This document shows, one piece after another, positions 34,501 through 47,440 of a DNA stretch of 64,000 nt. The DNA is from Panax quinquefolius. Its lineage: Eukaryota; Streptophyta; Magnoliopsida; Apiales; Araliaceae. The DNA lies in the NCBI GenBank assembly GCA_020205615.1, contig CM035168.1:8374237-8438236 (forward strand). Reading direction: 5' to 3'. The position numbers and the translations under genes were made by a program. The notes under the pieces are model-generated. The model made no database searches, was not told where the DNA came from, and was given only the letters and a program-made list of their open reading frames with translations. Position 1 is the first letter of the stretch. Each line of letters opens with the position of its first letter.

Positions 34501-35060
34501 TCAAAGCTAGGGAACAACCTAAATCGATGAATGGAAATCGTAGCTTTCTCGGCTTAGATGGTTATTATCGGAGATTAAGTGAAGGGTTTTCTCGAATCGC
34601 TACTCCCTTAACTCGGTGACTCGGAAAGATATAAAATTCGGTTGGAGCGAGGAATGTGAGAAGAGTTTTCAAGAACTTCGAGAGAAGACTCATTTAACAC
34701 CTATTACGACAATACCATCGGCTCGGAGGGATTTGTCATCTCTGATGATGCTTGAGCAAAGGGTTAGGATGTGTTCTCATGCAACATGGGAAAGTCATAG
34801 CTTATGCCTCTCGACAACTCAAAGAATATGAGAGGAATTATCCTACTCATGATCTAGAGTTGGCGGTTTTGTTGTCTTCGCACTTAAAATTTGGAGGCAT
34901 TACTTGTATGGGGAAAAAGTGGAGATCTTTACGGATCATAAAAGCCTCGAAATATTTCTTCACTCGAAAGGAACTCAACATGCGACAACGATGTTGGCTT
35001 GAACTGTTGAAAGATTATGATCATACCATCCAATACCATCTGGAAAAGCAGCAAGCGTGG
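34501..35060 (+). pseudogene. Element C RNase H
   Basis: 34752-35063 reads [20 protein letters not shown] and [16 protein letters not shown], the RNase H core that degrades the RNA strand of the hybrid. A frameshift near 34866 breaks the second half; [20 protein letters not shown] resumes. Confidence 0.85.
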
Positions 35061-36694
35061 TAGGCGGCGCATTGAGTAGAAGATCATATCTTGAATGCGA
35101 GTGCGATATTGTCAATATGAAAGGCCCATTTGTATGACTTGCAAAGGATGGAGATAGAGATAAAGACTCCAGGGGACCCACGTGATGATGGCGAATATCT
35201 GAGTAGAACCGACTTTAATCGATAAAGTTAAAAGTTTGCTCAAGCTATAGACACAGGCTAATGCGTATGAGGAAGAAAGTACTAGAAGGTGCTTTATCTT
35301 AGGAAGCAAGAATCGATGAAGAAGGAATACTTGAGTCGACTCTGGACTTTGTGTTCTAACGACCACGATTTAAAGTATAAAATCATGATGGAGCGCACAA
35401 CACACCGTTTGCAATCCATCACAGGAGTACTAAAATATATCGTGATCTTGACATACATTTTGGTGGAAGCAATATGAAGAGAGAGATAGCGTTTGTTTAT
35501 CTCGAGGTGTCTAACGTGTCAACGAGTCGGCGCGGAGCATCAAGTACCAAAGGTCCATTGCAACCACTTGAAATTCGAGAATGGAAGTGGGAGCACATTA
35601 CCATGGATTTAGTTCTTGGTCTTCCCAAGGTTTCTCGGGGTATAGATGCTGATTTGGGTCATTGTTGATAGATTGACCAAATCTGCTCATTTCTTACCTA
35701 TATGAGAAACTTATACACTTGAGCGTCTTGCTTCGTATGTACATAAACGAGGTTGTAAGATTGCATGGTATGCCGGTATCCATAGTTTACGATCGAGACC
35801 CAAGATTCACTTCACGATTTTGGGTTAGTTTGCAAAAAGCTATGGGCGCGGATTTACGATTTAGTTTGGCATATCATCCTCGAAGCGGACGGAAAATCGA
35901 GAGGACTATTCAAACTCTTGAAGATTTATTAAGACTACGTGTCCTTGACTTCAGGAAGTTGGGACAAGTTCTTACCATTGGTGGAGTTTTCCTCTGACAA
36001 CGATTATCAAACAAGTATTGGCATGGCTCCATTCGAGCGTTGTATGGAAGAAAGTGTCGTTCTCGATTATCTTTGGGATGAGGTGGGTGAAGCAACGTTG
36101 TTGGGATCGGAGTTGATACGTATGACTACGAAAAAGATTGAAACGATCCGTGAACGTATAAAAACCTCACAAGATCGACAAAAAAGTTATCTTGATCTTC
36201 ATCGAAAGGGCGTGGAATTGATATTGGAGATCATGTGTTTGTTACGTGTTGCTCCATGGAAAGGAGTTCTGAGATTTGGAAAGAGATGAAAGCTCGATCC
36301 TCGATTCATTGGCCCATTTTAATCCTCGATCGAGTAGGGATGTAGCCTATAGACTTCGCTTTCTGCTTGAAGTATGTCTCGTGTTCATAACGTTTTTCAT
36401 ATATCCATGTTACGTAAATATGTGAAAGACCCGAACCACATTATTGAGTTAGAACCCGGACGAAATAGCGGAAGATTTAACGTATGAAGAGGTTCTGTTC
36501 AAATCTTGGATAAGAAGGAACATATTCTACGCTCGAGGTTATACCTCAAATCGAAAGTTTTATGGAGGAACCACGATGTTGAGGAAATGACACGGGAGTT
36601 AGAATCTAAAATGAAATCAAGGTATCCTTACCTCTTTATGACATACCGGTATATACCCCTAATTTTGAGGAAGAAATTTTATAAGAAGGGAGAT
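35061..36694 (+). pseudogene. Element C integrase and chromodomain-like tail
   Basis: Pieces in several frames: zinc-binding region (35380-35540), first catalytic Asp (MDLVLGLP, about 35603), second Asp in [11 protein letters not shown] (about 35790), Glu in the QTLEDLLRLR region (about 35905), C-terminal DNA-binding region (35939-36289) and a tail with KVLWRNHDVEEMT (36540-36610). It ends in the polypurine tract aagaagggaga next to the 3' LTR at 36695. Confidence 0.85.
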
Positions 36695-37061
36695 TGTAAG
36701 ACCCCAACTTTTATGAATAAAATAATATTTTCTATAAATATCATTTTTGAATATTATGGAATAAATTTGATATAATGTTATAGTTGTAGGTAATATTTAT
36801 AAATTTTGCAAAATCTGAAGTTGTTATATAATATTAGATTGGTGGGGAATATTCATTTTAAGCAGGGAATATTAAATGCGGCGGCACAATCATTAGTAGA
36901 CCCCACAACGAAATTATTGTCGGATTGAGAAAAGCGACAAAAATATTTTTATGAAAATAACGGCGGAAATTTTCTGAATTAAGCTGTTGAAACACGGTGT
37001 TAAAAGAATGCAGAATGTCTGGCGTGGTTGCATAGTAGCACACGGTATTGATTATTGATGC
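36695..37061 (+). mobile_element. Gypsy element C, 3' LTR, left piece
   Basis: Begins TGTAAGACCCCAACTTTTATG, as expected for an LTR start, and matches 29201-29450. It breaks off at 37061 where element D sequence begins. The right piece resumes at 54919, and about 1.8 kb of LTR between the two points is absent. Confidence 0.9.
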
Positions 37062-38715
37062 TTAAGACCAGAAATTTTTTAAATAAAAGGAATTTCCTTT
37101 ATTTATTATTTTGAAATAGTAAGGGTTGATTTGATTAATGTGGATAGTTAAGGGTTAAATCATGAAAATATTTCAAAATAAGCAAGTGGTTATAAAATAT
37201 TCATTATTGTCGGGGAATATTAGTTTGGTGCGTGGAATATTAAATCTTTGTCGGGGAATATTAAATGCGACTGACAGTAGCGACCATGTGTGGGCCCCAT
37301 GTGAAGCGATTGGATGAAAAAGCGACAAATATAAGTTGTTTTTAAATAGCAGTATAAAATAGTATTATTCAGATTATCTTTGTTGGAATACCGGTTGGTT
37401 AAAACACACTAATCTGCGTTGTTGAGCAGATAGCACACGGTATTGCACCAATTATTGATTCTTACGTGAAGGCACTTACTCGATAATGGTTCTGATAATT
37501 CTTTATTCGATATTTTATTGAGTTAATAATTCTTTGCGTTGATATTTTATATTCTTTGTTGTTTGATAATTGTCATTACGATTATTTTTCATTATCGAAG
37601 CAATAATTCATATTATCTGAATAATATTATTAGATAACATTATTGGCAATGTCTAGAAAGTTACATCTAAGGAGAGGTTTGGTCACTAATTGCGGCGCCC
37701 GATGAAGAAATTCTTATTGGAAAGCCCCTCTTTCTGAGGCTGCTGCACGGTTTGTCGATATTGTGATTACATAATATTATTTGTGAATAATTAATTATTG
37801 ATTTATATGATGAGGAAAATATTGATTTTATGTGGATATAGATGGAGAAAATTTTAAAATGACAATTGTTGAAAATTAATATTTTATCTTTTTACGATAA
37901 AATAATTCATTTAAATATATTATTTTAATAATATATTAATGGTGATATATTTTACAATGAATGTGGGATATATGAGTATATGAGGAGGAAGAGTATTTTT
38001 GTTGCATTAAATGTTTAAAACATGTTTTGTGTGTTGGTGGACCCCATTTATTGGTAGAAATTTGATTATAGCTTGTAAAATCACTTGGTTTGTGGATTTG
38101 GTCAATTTCTATTTGGAATTTGGAAAAACTTTCTTCTGCAAAGTTGTAGAAAATTTGAATTTCCTATAAAAACTCATGAGATTCAATTTTCTGATGAAAG
38201 GGCTATTTATTATGAATTATTGAAGTTAGAAGCTCAAAATAATTGATTTTTGGGAGTTTAAATTATTTTTTTTAAGAAAAACGTTTTTTTTATTTTTTGG
38301 ACATCATTAACATGTGTGGCTGGTGTTTTTTTGACCAAAAGGTGGGGGCTAAGGAAAATTTGTATAATATATATTAATATTATATTAAATTTTTACTAAC
38401 TTTGGTGTTCTAGCGTTTTCTATAAATAGGGTCTTGGGTTAGAATTGAAAATCACACGAAAGCTGAAGTTTTCTCTCTATTTCTCTCTCGATATTTTGGC
38501 GTATTCTTGTGAGTATTTTGAGTATACTTTGAGTATTGATATCTGATTGCAAGTTCCTTGATTATTATACGGTTATTTTGGTAGAAATCTTGAATCTTTT
38601 GAGGGTAAGGGATATTATTTTTTTTTTCGTAATGATATTATTTCTTGATATCATTATCTTTGAAATATTGATCTGAAGTTTTTATCAAATTTGGAACTTT
38701 TTCATGTGGGGTTAC

Positions 38716-38939
38716 TATTCATGGGTTCTTATTCATGAGTTTCTTATTCACGATTCTTATTAACGATTCTTATTCACGAGTTCTTATTCACGATTCTTAT
38801 TCACGAGTTCTTATTCACGAGTCTATTAAGCGAAGCGTGAAGATGTTTTTGTGGAATTTCTATCTTTTGGTGTCGAGATTCTTATTCACGTATCTCGGCA
38901 CTATTCACGTATCTGACCTTTATTCACGTATCTGATCTT
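38716..38939 (+). repeat. TTCTTATTCACGA minisatellite in a D LTR
   Basis: About twelve copies of a 12-14 bp word. Counterparts lie at 46270-46480 and 53800-54000. Copy number differs between the three LTRs. Confidence 0.9.
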
Positions 38940-39188
38940 ATTCATTAGAAAAAATAAATTTCTTCTTTTTGTCCAAAATATCTATTACGGATACTAGCTT
39001 TGATTGTATCCATGTTTTGATCATTCTTGAATTTTACACCACTATGATTATTTTTTTGAGGTATTTTTTTTGCGTGGATAAAACCAAAATGCGAATCCTT
39101 AATCCTTAATCCTTGTCATTTTGTTTCCTTTGGATTCGTTTCTTTAAAAAAAAATATTTTTTCATCATCCTCGGTCTTAAATGATGAT

Positions 39189-39375
39189 ATTATGGAATAT
39201 CTTTGGCACATAGTGCAAAGATGAATGATTTCTTAAGAATATCTTTGGCACATGCAGTGCAAAGATGAATGATTTCTTGAGAATATCTTTGGCACGTAGT
39301 GCTGAGATGAGCAGTGTTTAAATGAACATGACCAGTGATGAATATCTTTGGCTTTGTAGTGCAAAGATGAATATT
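39189..39375 (+). repeat. 'aatatctttggcac' repeat in a D LTR
   Basis: Four units of about 45-60 bp that end in gtgcaaagatga. Also at 46725-46910, 54240-54420 and, decayed, in element E at 60995-61150. Confidence 0.88.
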
Positions 39376-39919
39376 TGATTCGGATGTATATTGATTGATG
39401 TTACGGGGATAAAAGATGAGGCGATGAACTTTTAAATTCATACATAGAAGATAGTAGTTTGCATTCTCTACTTAACTCTTCTAATGAATTATTATTTCAT
39501 TGCGAATATTGATTTAAAATTTGTTGTCTATTGTATTATTATATTTTTTTTTCACTGTTGAAGACTAACGATAATTTGTTGTATATTATCTTAGTCATAA
39601 TATTCTTCTTGAGCTAGTTGAGCTCACCCTTTTCCTTTTTGTTCCATTTTTCTCTCGGGAGGCGAGAATATAAGCGAGTGCAGTCGGGGTATGGAATGAA
39701 GGTTTTAGAAAAGGATTGTTTAGTAGTCCTCACCATTTTTTTGTAAAATAATGTATCGATAAATGTGATGAGGATTTATTTGAGTATAGATATTATCTAG
39801 AAGATAATATTTGTATTCAAACTCACAGTTTTCTTGTTGTAATAATAAAGTTGTAGTTGTTTACGTACCATGTATTGACACTTCGAATGGGTGATGTATA
39901 CTACTATTTTGGGGCGTCA

Positions 39920-42900
39920 CGGTTAGTTATATCGAGCTTAGGGATATGATCTCTGGCGGAGATCGGGGAATAGAACTAGGAGGGAGGCGAGTAAATCCTT
40001 AGCTAGTGTGTCTACTAAGCTTATTTGTTAGTTAGTCGATATATAGGGATATTATGTGATATATTGATTTCCTTAATTAACCCTTGTTTTATGGCGGTGT
40101 TTGAGAATGTCGTGAGAATATTAACATGGAAAAATGAGGCCAGTGGAGATGCTGTACTCACCAGCGAGGAGAGCGTCTGTGCAGTGCAATGTTCCTCCTG
40201 TGAAACAACACCATTGAAGCGAGATGATGAGCGAGGGGATGTTTAGAAGTTTTTGCGATTCATGCAAAATCGAGACGGAGACTTCGTGTTCAAAATCTGA
40301 GGAGGAAATGATAGCAATTCACGGGTTATCCGACCCAAGCGATTCGAAGTTGGGACCACGAATTTAAGGAAAGCGGATCCGATCATGGCGGAAACATGGG
40401 TCAAACAAATTACAAGATATTCGATGTCTTGGGATGCGGAGAAACGAAGGTTCCATTACCACCTTTATGTTAAAATGGCGAAGCGGACTCTTGGTGGGAG
40501 TGCGTGAAGCGTACCCATCCGGCCTTTTCGGCGTATCTTGGGAGACGTTTGAAAATTATTTAATGACAAATACTTTCACGAAAGTGTTAAATCGTATGAA
40601 GGAAGTGGAGTTCATCAGTTGGAACAAAACAACATGGCGGTGTCTCGATGCGAGGCAAAGTTTGCGAGTTATCGAGTTTGCACCTCATTTGGTGGAGAAT
40701 GAGGAGCGTTATGGCGGATGTTTCTTAGAGGTTTGAAACCCGCGTCGTCGATATCTCATTTCTCATAAATTTTCTCTTTATTAGGATGTTGTAAGCAGGG
40801 CTCGATTATTAGGCGAGATAACGAGTACGGTCATTGAGGACCCTGACGAGGATCGTGTCGAGAGATAGCGATCAGCGAGAATAATGATAACTGCGGAGAA
40901 AAGCAGAGCGGACAAAATGGTAACCACTCTGGTGGTAATCATAGCCGTGAAAATAAAGAAGCGAGTCGGGAGGAGATTTTAAAAGAGGAGATTTAACAAC
41001 GACCATGTGAAGGCGACGGTCTTGCGTGACAAGCTGGTTCTAAGGGAGGAGAAACGACCACCGGTCGTATATTTCTAAATCTGGGAAAAGAGGACATATC
41101 GGTCAAGCGCCTAGCAGATTCAAGGTATGCTATAATTGTGGAAAGGAAGGACATATCGCTCGAGATTATGCGATGGCGAAACCTAGTTCGTGAGGGGCGG
41201 TGACTCAAAAACATCCCGAGAAAAAGTCAAAGTCAGCGATTAGGGAAGGCGTTTGTTGTGGTTTGGTCATAATCGAGAGAACCCAAGCGAGGTGATCACG
41301 GGTAAGCTATTTATAAATTCTTGCGAAGTTTATACCTTACTTGATCTGGGGTGCTACCCATTCATTTATCTCTCTGCATGTGCTCAGCGTTTAAACTTGA
41401 CTCAGGAGAAATTAGACTTTGACTATCTGTGGAAACTCAGTTAGGAAAAACTTTCATCACATCCACTTTTTATAAATCTTGTTTGATTCAAGTTGGCACC
41501 ATTACCTTACACATTGACCTTATCTCTTTAAAGATACTTGCTTTTGATGTGATTTTAGGGATTGATTGGTTAACTACTCATCATGCCAAAATTGATTGTT
41601 TTAAATAAGGTTGTTAGTTTTCATATTCTAACTTGACTTTGTTATGCAATTCAACAACTAAACCATTAAAATCGATCAACATCATATCTAATCATAAAGC
41701 TATTAGTTTATTAAAAAGCGGATGTCAAGCTTTCTTAGCCCATGTTATGGATTTGAATAAAGACACGTCAAATTTGAATAATATTCTGTTGTTATTGACT
41801 TTCTGGCGTATTTCTGAAGAACTTCGGTCTACCCCGAGCGTGAAGTTGAATTCTTTATTGATCTTGAACACAGATACAAAGCCCATTTCTAAAACCCCAT
41901 ATCGAATGGCTCTATTGAACTTGAGGAGTTAAAGGTCCAACTACGAGGAATTTGGACATCGGTTTCATTAAATCTAGTACATCTCCTTGGGGTGCTCTGT
42001 TTTATTTGTAAAGAAGAAAGGCGGGGAGTATCGACTTTATTATTGACTATCGGGAATTGAACCATGTCACCATCAAGAATAGGTATCCTCTACCTCGTAT
42101 TGATGACTTGTTTGACCCGATTTCAAGAGCACATTCTTTTCAAAAATCGATCTTAGATTACGGATATCATCGGTGAAGATTAAAAGCGAGGATATTCAAA
42201 GGCGCCTTGAGAACTTCGGTATGGGCATTATGAATTCTTAGTCATGTCTTTGGACTAACTAATGCTCCTGCGACTTTCATGGATATGATGAGCCAGAGTA
42301 TTCAGGAATATTTGGATCGATTCGTTGTTGTCTTTATTGATGACATCCTCATATATTCAAAAAGTGAAGATCATGAGCACCATTTGAAATTTGGTACTCG
42401 AAAGGCCGTGAAAACCAACTATATGCCAAATTGAAGAAATGTGAGTTACGGCTTGAGGAAGTAGCATTCCTTGGGCGCGTGGTGTCGAAACATGGAGTAT
42501 CTGTTGATCCGTGAAGATTGAAGCAATCTGAAGTTAGAACAGCAAAAAGTCGGTGGTGAAATCGTAGCTTTTGGGCTTATTTGGTTATTATCGGAGATTA
42601 GTGGAAGGTTTTCTCGAATCGCTACTCCATTAACTTCACTAACTTCGGAAGGATACAAAATTCGTTTGGAGCGAAGAATGCGAGAAAAGTTTCCAAGAGC
42701 TTAGAGGAGACTTATTTGGCTTTTGTTCTAACAATACCATCTGGTTCGGATGGATTTGTTATCTCTGATGATGCTTGAGGCAAAGGGTTAGGATGTGTTC
42801 TCATGCAGCGTGGGAAAGTCATAGCCTATGCCTCGCGACAACTTAAAAGAGTATGAGAGGAATTATCCTACTCGTGATCTAGAGTTAGCGGCCCGATCGT

Positions 42901-44628
42901 TTCAGCGCTAAAAATATGGAGCACTATCTATATGGGGAGAAAGTGGAGATATATTGGACCATAAAAAGCCTTAAATATTTCTTCACTCAAAAAGAACTCA
43001 ACATGCGGCGGCGACGTTGGCTCGAACTATTGAAAAAGACTACGACCACACTATTGATACCATCACAGTAAAAGCGAGCGTGGTAGGCGGCGCGTTGAGT
43101 AGAAGATCATATCGAGAGGAGCGAGTGCGATGATGTCAAGTATCGCGTAGAGCCAACTTTAATAGAAAAAGTTAAGGTTGCTCGAGCCCCGCAGGCAGGC
43201 GATCGTCGTGAAGAAGAAAGTACAAGAAGGAGCTATTAGGGCGAGAATTGATGAAGAAGGAATACTTGAGTCCACTCTAGACTTTGTGTTCTAACGACTA
43301 CGATTTGAAGTACAAGATTATGATGGAGGCACACAATCGCCATTTGCAATCCATCACGGAAGTACTAAAATGTATCGTGATCTTGACATACATTTTGGTG
43401 GAACAATATGAAGAGAGAGATTGCAAAGTTTATCTCGATGTGTTTAACTTGCCCGGCGTGTAAAGGCGGAGCATCTTGTACCTAAGGGTCCGTTGCAACC
43501 ACTTGAGATTAGGAATGGAAGTGGGAACACATTACTATGGATTTAGATTCGGGTCTTCTTCTACGGTTTCTCAAGCATCAATCTTATTTGGGTTATTGTT
43601 GATAGATTAACCAAATCTGCTCATTTCTTGCCGTCTGGAGACTTATTCCTTGAGCGTCTTGCTAGTATATGCGTGAATGAGATTGTGAGGTTGCATGGCA
43701 TGCTGTATCCATAGTTTGGATCGTGACCCAAGATTCACTTCAAGATTTTGGGTTAGCTTGCAAAAAAAGCTATGGAGCGCAGTTTGCGATTTAGTTGACA
43801 TACCATCCCCAAGCGGACGGACAATCGAGAGGACTATTCAAACTCTTGAAGATTTATTAAGACTACGTGTCCTAGACTTCAAGGGTAGTTGGGATAAGTA
43901 TTTACCATTGGTGGAATTCTCCTACAACAACGATTATCGAGCAAGTATAGGTGTGGCTCCATTTGAAGCATTATATGGGCCGAAAATGTCGTTCTCTCGA
44001 TATGTTGGGATGAGGTGGGTGAAGCAACATTGTTGGGACTAGAGTTAAATGCGTATGACTCTGAAAAAAGATCCAATGATTGACAAGCGTATACAAAGCG
44101 GCACAAGATCGACAAAAGAGTTATCACGGATCTTCATCGAAAGGGCGTGGAATTTAATGTGAGGGGATCATGTATTGTTGCGAGTTGCTCCATGGAAGGA
44201 GTTACAAGATTTGGGAAGAGAGAAAAAGCTCGATCCACGATTTATTGGTCCATTTCAAATTCTTGGCCAGGTAGTAGGAAATGTAGCTATAGACTTGCGT
44301 TACCTCAAAGTATGTCTCGTGTTCATAATGTGTTTCACATATCATACTTAAATAAATATGTGAAAGACCGAACCACGTTATTGAGTTAGAACCGGGACGA
44401 GATAGCCAGAAGACTTAACGTGTGAGGAGGTACTGTCAAGATCTTGGATAGGAAGGAGCATGTCCTACAGCAAAAGGTCATACCACAAGTTAAAGTTTTG
44501 TGGAGGAATCATCTTTATAGAGGAAATGACACAGGGAATTGGAAGCGGAAATGAAAGCGAGTATCCTCACCTTTTGAAACACACCAGTCGTCGTCGATTT
44601 AGAGGCGAAATTTCATAAGGAGGGAGGT
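39920..44628 (+). pseudogene. Element D, interior 1 (gag-pol, frameshifted)
   Basis: Order: degenerate primer site (39923-39940), gag 40091-41210 with a damaged first knuckle and CYNCGKEGHIARDY at 41128 (last Cys changed to Tyr), protease (YTLLDLG at about 41333), RT (FIDD at about 42332), RNase H (42780-43040), integrase (about 43250-44290, with [15 protein letters not shown] at 43715) and tail (44440-44600), then polypurine tract aaggagggagg before LTR 2. About a dozen frameshifts, nearly all 1-3 base indels, break it. The frameshifts are mostly not shared with interior 2. Confidence 0.87.
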
Positions 44629-47440
44629 TGTAAGACCCCAAAATTTTTAAATAAAAGGAATTTCCTTTATTTATTATTTTGAAATAGTAAGGGTTGATTT
44701 GATTAATGTGGATAGTTAAGGGTTAAATCATGAAATATTTCAAAATAAGCAGTGGTTATAAAATATTCATTATTGTCGGGGAATATTAGTTTGGTGGTGG
44801 AATATTAAATGTCTTTGTCGGGGAATATTAAATGCGACCAGTAGCGACCATGTGTGGCCCCATGCTTGAAAGCGATTGGATGAAGAAAGCGACAAATATA
44901 AGTTGTTTTTTTAATAGCAGGCGTAGTTATTCTGAGATTATCTTTGTTGGAATACCGGTTGGTTAAAACACACTAATCTGCGTTGTTGTTGAGCGATGTA
45001 GCACGCGTATTGCACCAATTATTGATTCTTACGTGAAGGCCTTTTCTCGATAATGGTTCGATAATTCTTTATTCGATATTTTATTGAGTTAATAATTCTT
45101 TGCGTTGATATTTTATATTCTTTGTTGTTTGATAATTGTCATTACGGTATTTTTCATTATCGAAGCAATAATTCATATTATCTGAATAATATTATTAGAT
45201 AACATTATTGGCAATGTCTAGAAAGTTACATCTAAGGAGAGGTTTGGTCACCTAATTAATTGCGGCGCCGATGAAGAAGAAATTCTTATTGGAAAGCCCC
45301 TCTTTCTGAGGAGCTGCACGGTTTGTCGATATTGTGATTACGTAATATTATTTGTGAATAATTAATTATTGATTTATATGATGAGAAAATATTGATTTTA
45401 TGTGGATATAGATGGAAAAATTTTTAAAATGACAATTGTTGAAAATTAAATATTTTATCTTTTACGATAAAATAATTCATTTAAATATATTATTTTAATA
45501 ATATATTATAATGGTGATATTTTACAATGAATGTGGGATATATGAGTATATGAGGAGGAAGAGTATTTTTGTGGCATTAAATGTTTAAAACATGTTAAAC
45601 ATGTGTTGGTGGACCCCATTTATTGGTAGAAATTTGATTATAGCTTGTAAAATCACCCGTTTGTGGATTTGGTCAATTTCTATTTGGAATTTGGAAAAAC
45701 TTTCTTCTGCAAAGTTGTAGAAATTGAATTTCCTATAAAAACTCATGAGATTCAAATTTTCTGATGAAAGGGCTATTTATTATGAATTATTGAAGTTAGA
45801 AGCTCAAAATAATTGATTTTGGGAGTTTAAATTATTTTTTTTAAGAAAAAACGTTTTTTTTATTTTTTTGGACATCATTAACATGTGTGGCTGGTGTTTT
45901 GACCAAAAGGTGGGCTAAGGAAAATTTGTATAATTATATATAATATTATATTAAATTTTACGCTTTGGTGTTCTAGCGTTTTCTATAAATAGGGTCTTGG
46001 GTTAGAATTGAAAATCACACGAAGCTGAAGTTTTCTCTCTATTTCTCTCTATATTTTGGCGTATTCTTGTGAGTATTTTGAGTATACTTTGAGTATTGAT
46101 ATCTGGTGCAAGTTCCTTGACCTTATTCGTGTTTATTTAAAGAAATCTTGATCTTTTTGAGGTAAGGGATATTATTTTTTTCTCGTAATGATATTATTTC
46201 TTGATATCATTATCTTTGAAATATTGATCTGAAGTTTTTATCAAATTTGGAACTTTTTCATGTCGGGTTACTATTCATGGGTTCTTATTCATGAGTCTTA
46301 TTCACGAGTTCTTATTCATTCTTAGTTCTTATTCATTCTTATTAAGAGATTCTTATTCACGATTCTTATTCACGTACTATTAAGCGTGTGAAGATGTTTT
46401 TGTGGAATTTCTATCTTTTGGTGTCGAGTTACTATTCACGTATCGGCCTTTATTCACGTATCTGACACTATTCACGTATCTGGTAAAAAAAATAAATTTC
46501 TTCTTTTTGTCAAAAAATATCTAATACGGATACTAACTTTGATTGTATCCATGTTTTGATCATTCTTGAATTTTACACCACTATGATTATTTTTGAGGTA
46601 TTTTTTTTGGCGTGGATAAAACCAAATCTGAATCCTTAATCCTTAATCCTTGTCATTTTGTTTCCTTTGGATTCGTTTCTTTAAAAAAAAATTTTTTCAT
46701 CATCCTCGGTCTTAAATGATGATATTATGGAATATCTTTGGCACATAGTGCAAATGAATGATTTCTTAAGAATATCTTTGGCACATAGTGCAAAAGATGA
46801 ATGATTTCTGAAAGAATATCTTTGGCTGTAGTGCAAAGATGAGCAGTGTTTAAATGAACATGACCAGTGATGAATATCTTTGGCACATAGTGCAAAGATG
46901 AATATTTGATTCGGATGTATATTGATTGATGTTCTGGGGATAAAAGATGAGCGATGAACTTTTAAATTCATACATAGAAGATAGTAGTTTGCATTCTCTA
47001 CTTAACTCTTCTAATGAATTATTATTTCATTGCGAATATTGATTTAAAATTTGTTGTCTATTGTATTACATTAGATTTTTCCTGTTGAAGACTAACGATA
47101 ATTTGTTGTATATTATCTTAGTCATAATATTCTTCTTGAGCTAGTTGAGCTCACCCTTTTCCTTTTTTTCCATTTTTTTTCTCGGGGCGAGAATAATAAG
47201 CGAGTGCAGTCGGGGTATGGAATGAAGGTTTTAGAAAGGATTGTTTAGTAGTCCTCACCATTTTTGTAAAATAATGTATCGATAAATGTGATGAGGATTT
47301 ATTTGAGTATAGATATTATCTAGAAGATAATATTTGTATTCAAACTCACGAGTTTCTTGTTGTAATAATAAAGTTGTAGTTGTTTACATACCATGTATTG
47401 ACAACTTCGAGAATGGGTGATGTATACCTATTTTGGGGGC
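44629..47440 (+). mobile_element. Gypsy element D, LTR 2 (shared by both interiors)
   Basis: Begins TGTAAGACCCC at 44629 after a polypurine tract and ends GGGGGCGG near 47440 (the GTCAC ending is partly lost) before a leader with 'tatcgagcttaggg'. It is both the 3' LTR of interior 1 and the 5' LTR of interior 2. TATA box at about 45982-45992. About 95% or more alike to LTR 1 and LTR 3 by eye. Confidence 0.9.

Larger units (their letters stand above)
37062..39919 (+). mobile_element. Gypsy element D, LTR 1
   Basis: A 2.86-kb LTR. Its first base or two are damaged at the junction (ttaagaccagaaat for TGTAAGACCCCAAAT). TATA box at 38421-38430. Leader repeats: TTCTTATTCACGA at 38716-38939, and four copies of 'aatatctttggcac..gtgcaaagatga' at 39189-39375. 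It ends GGGGCGTCA. Confidence 0.9.

Noticed and set aside
38716..39375. Possible CRISPR-like or centromeric satellite
   Set aside because: The repeats are short, inside an LTR, and the same in all three D LTRs.
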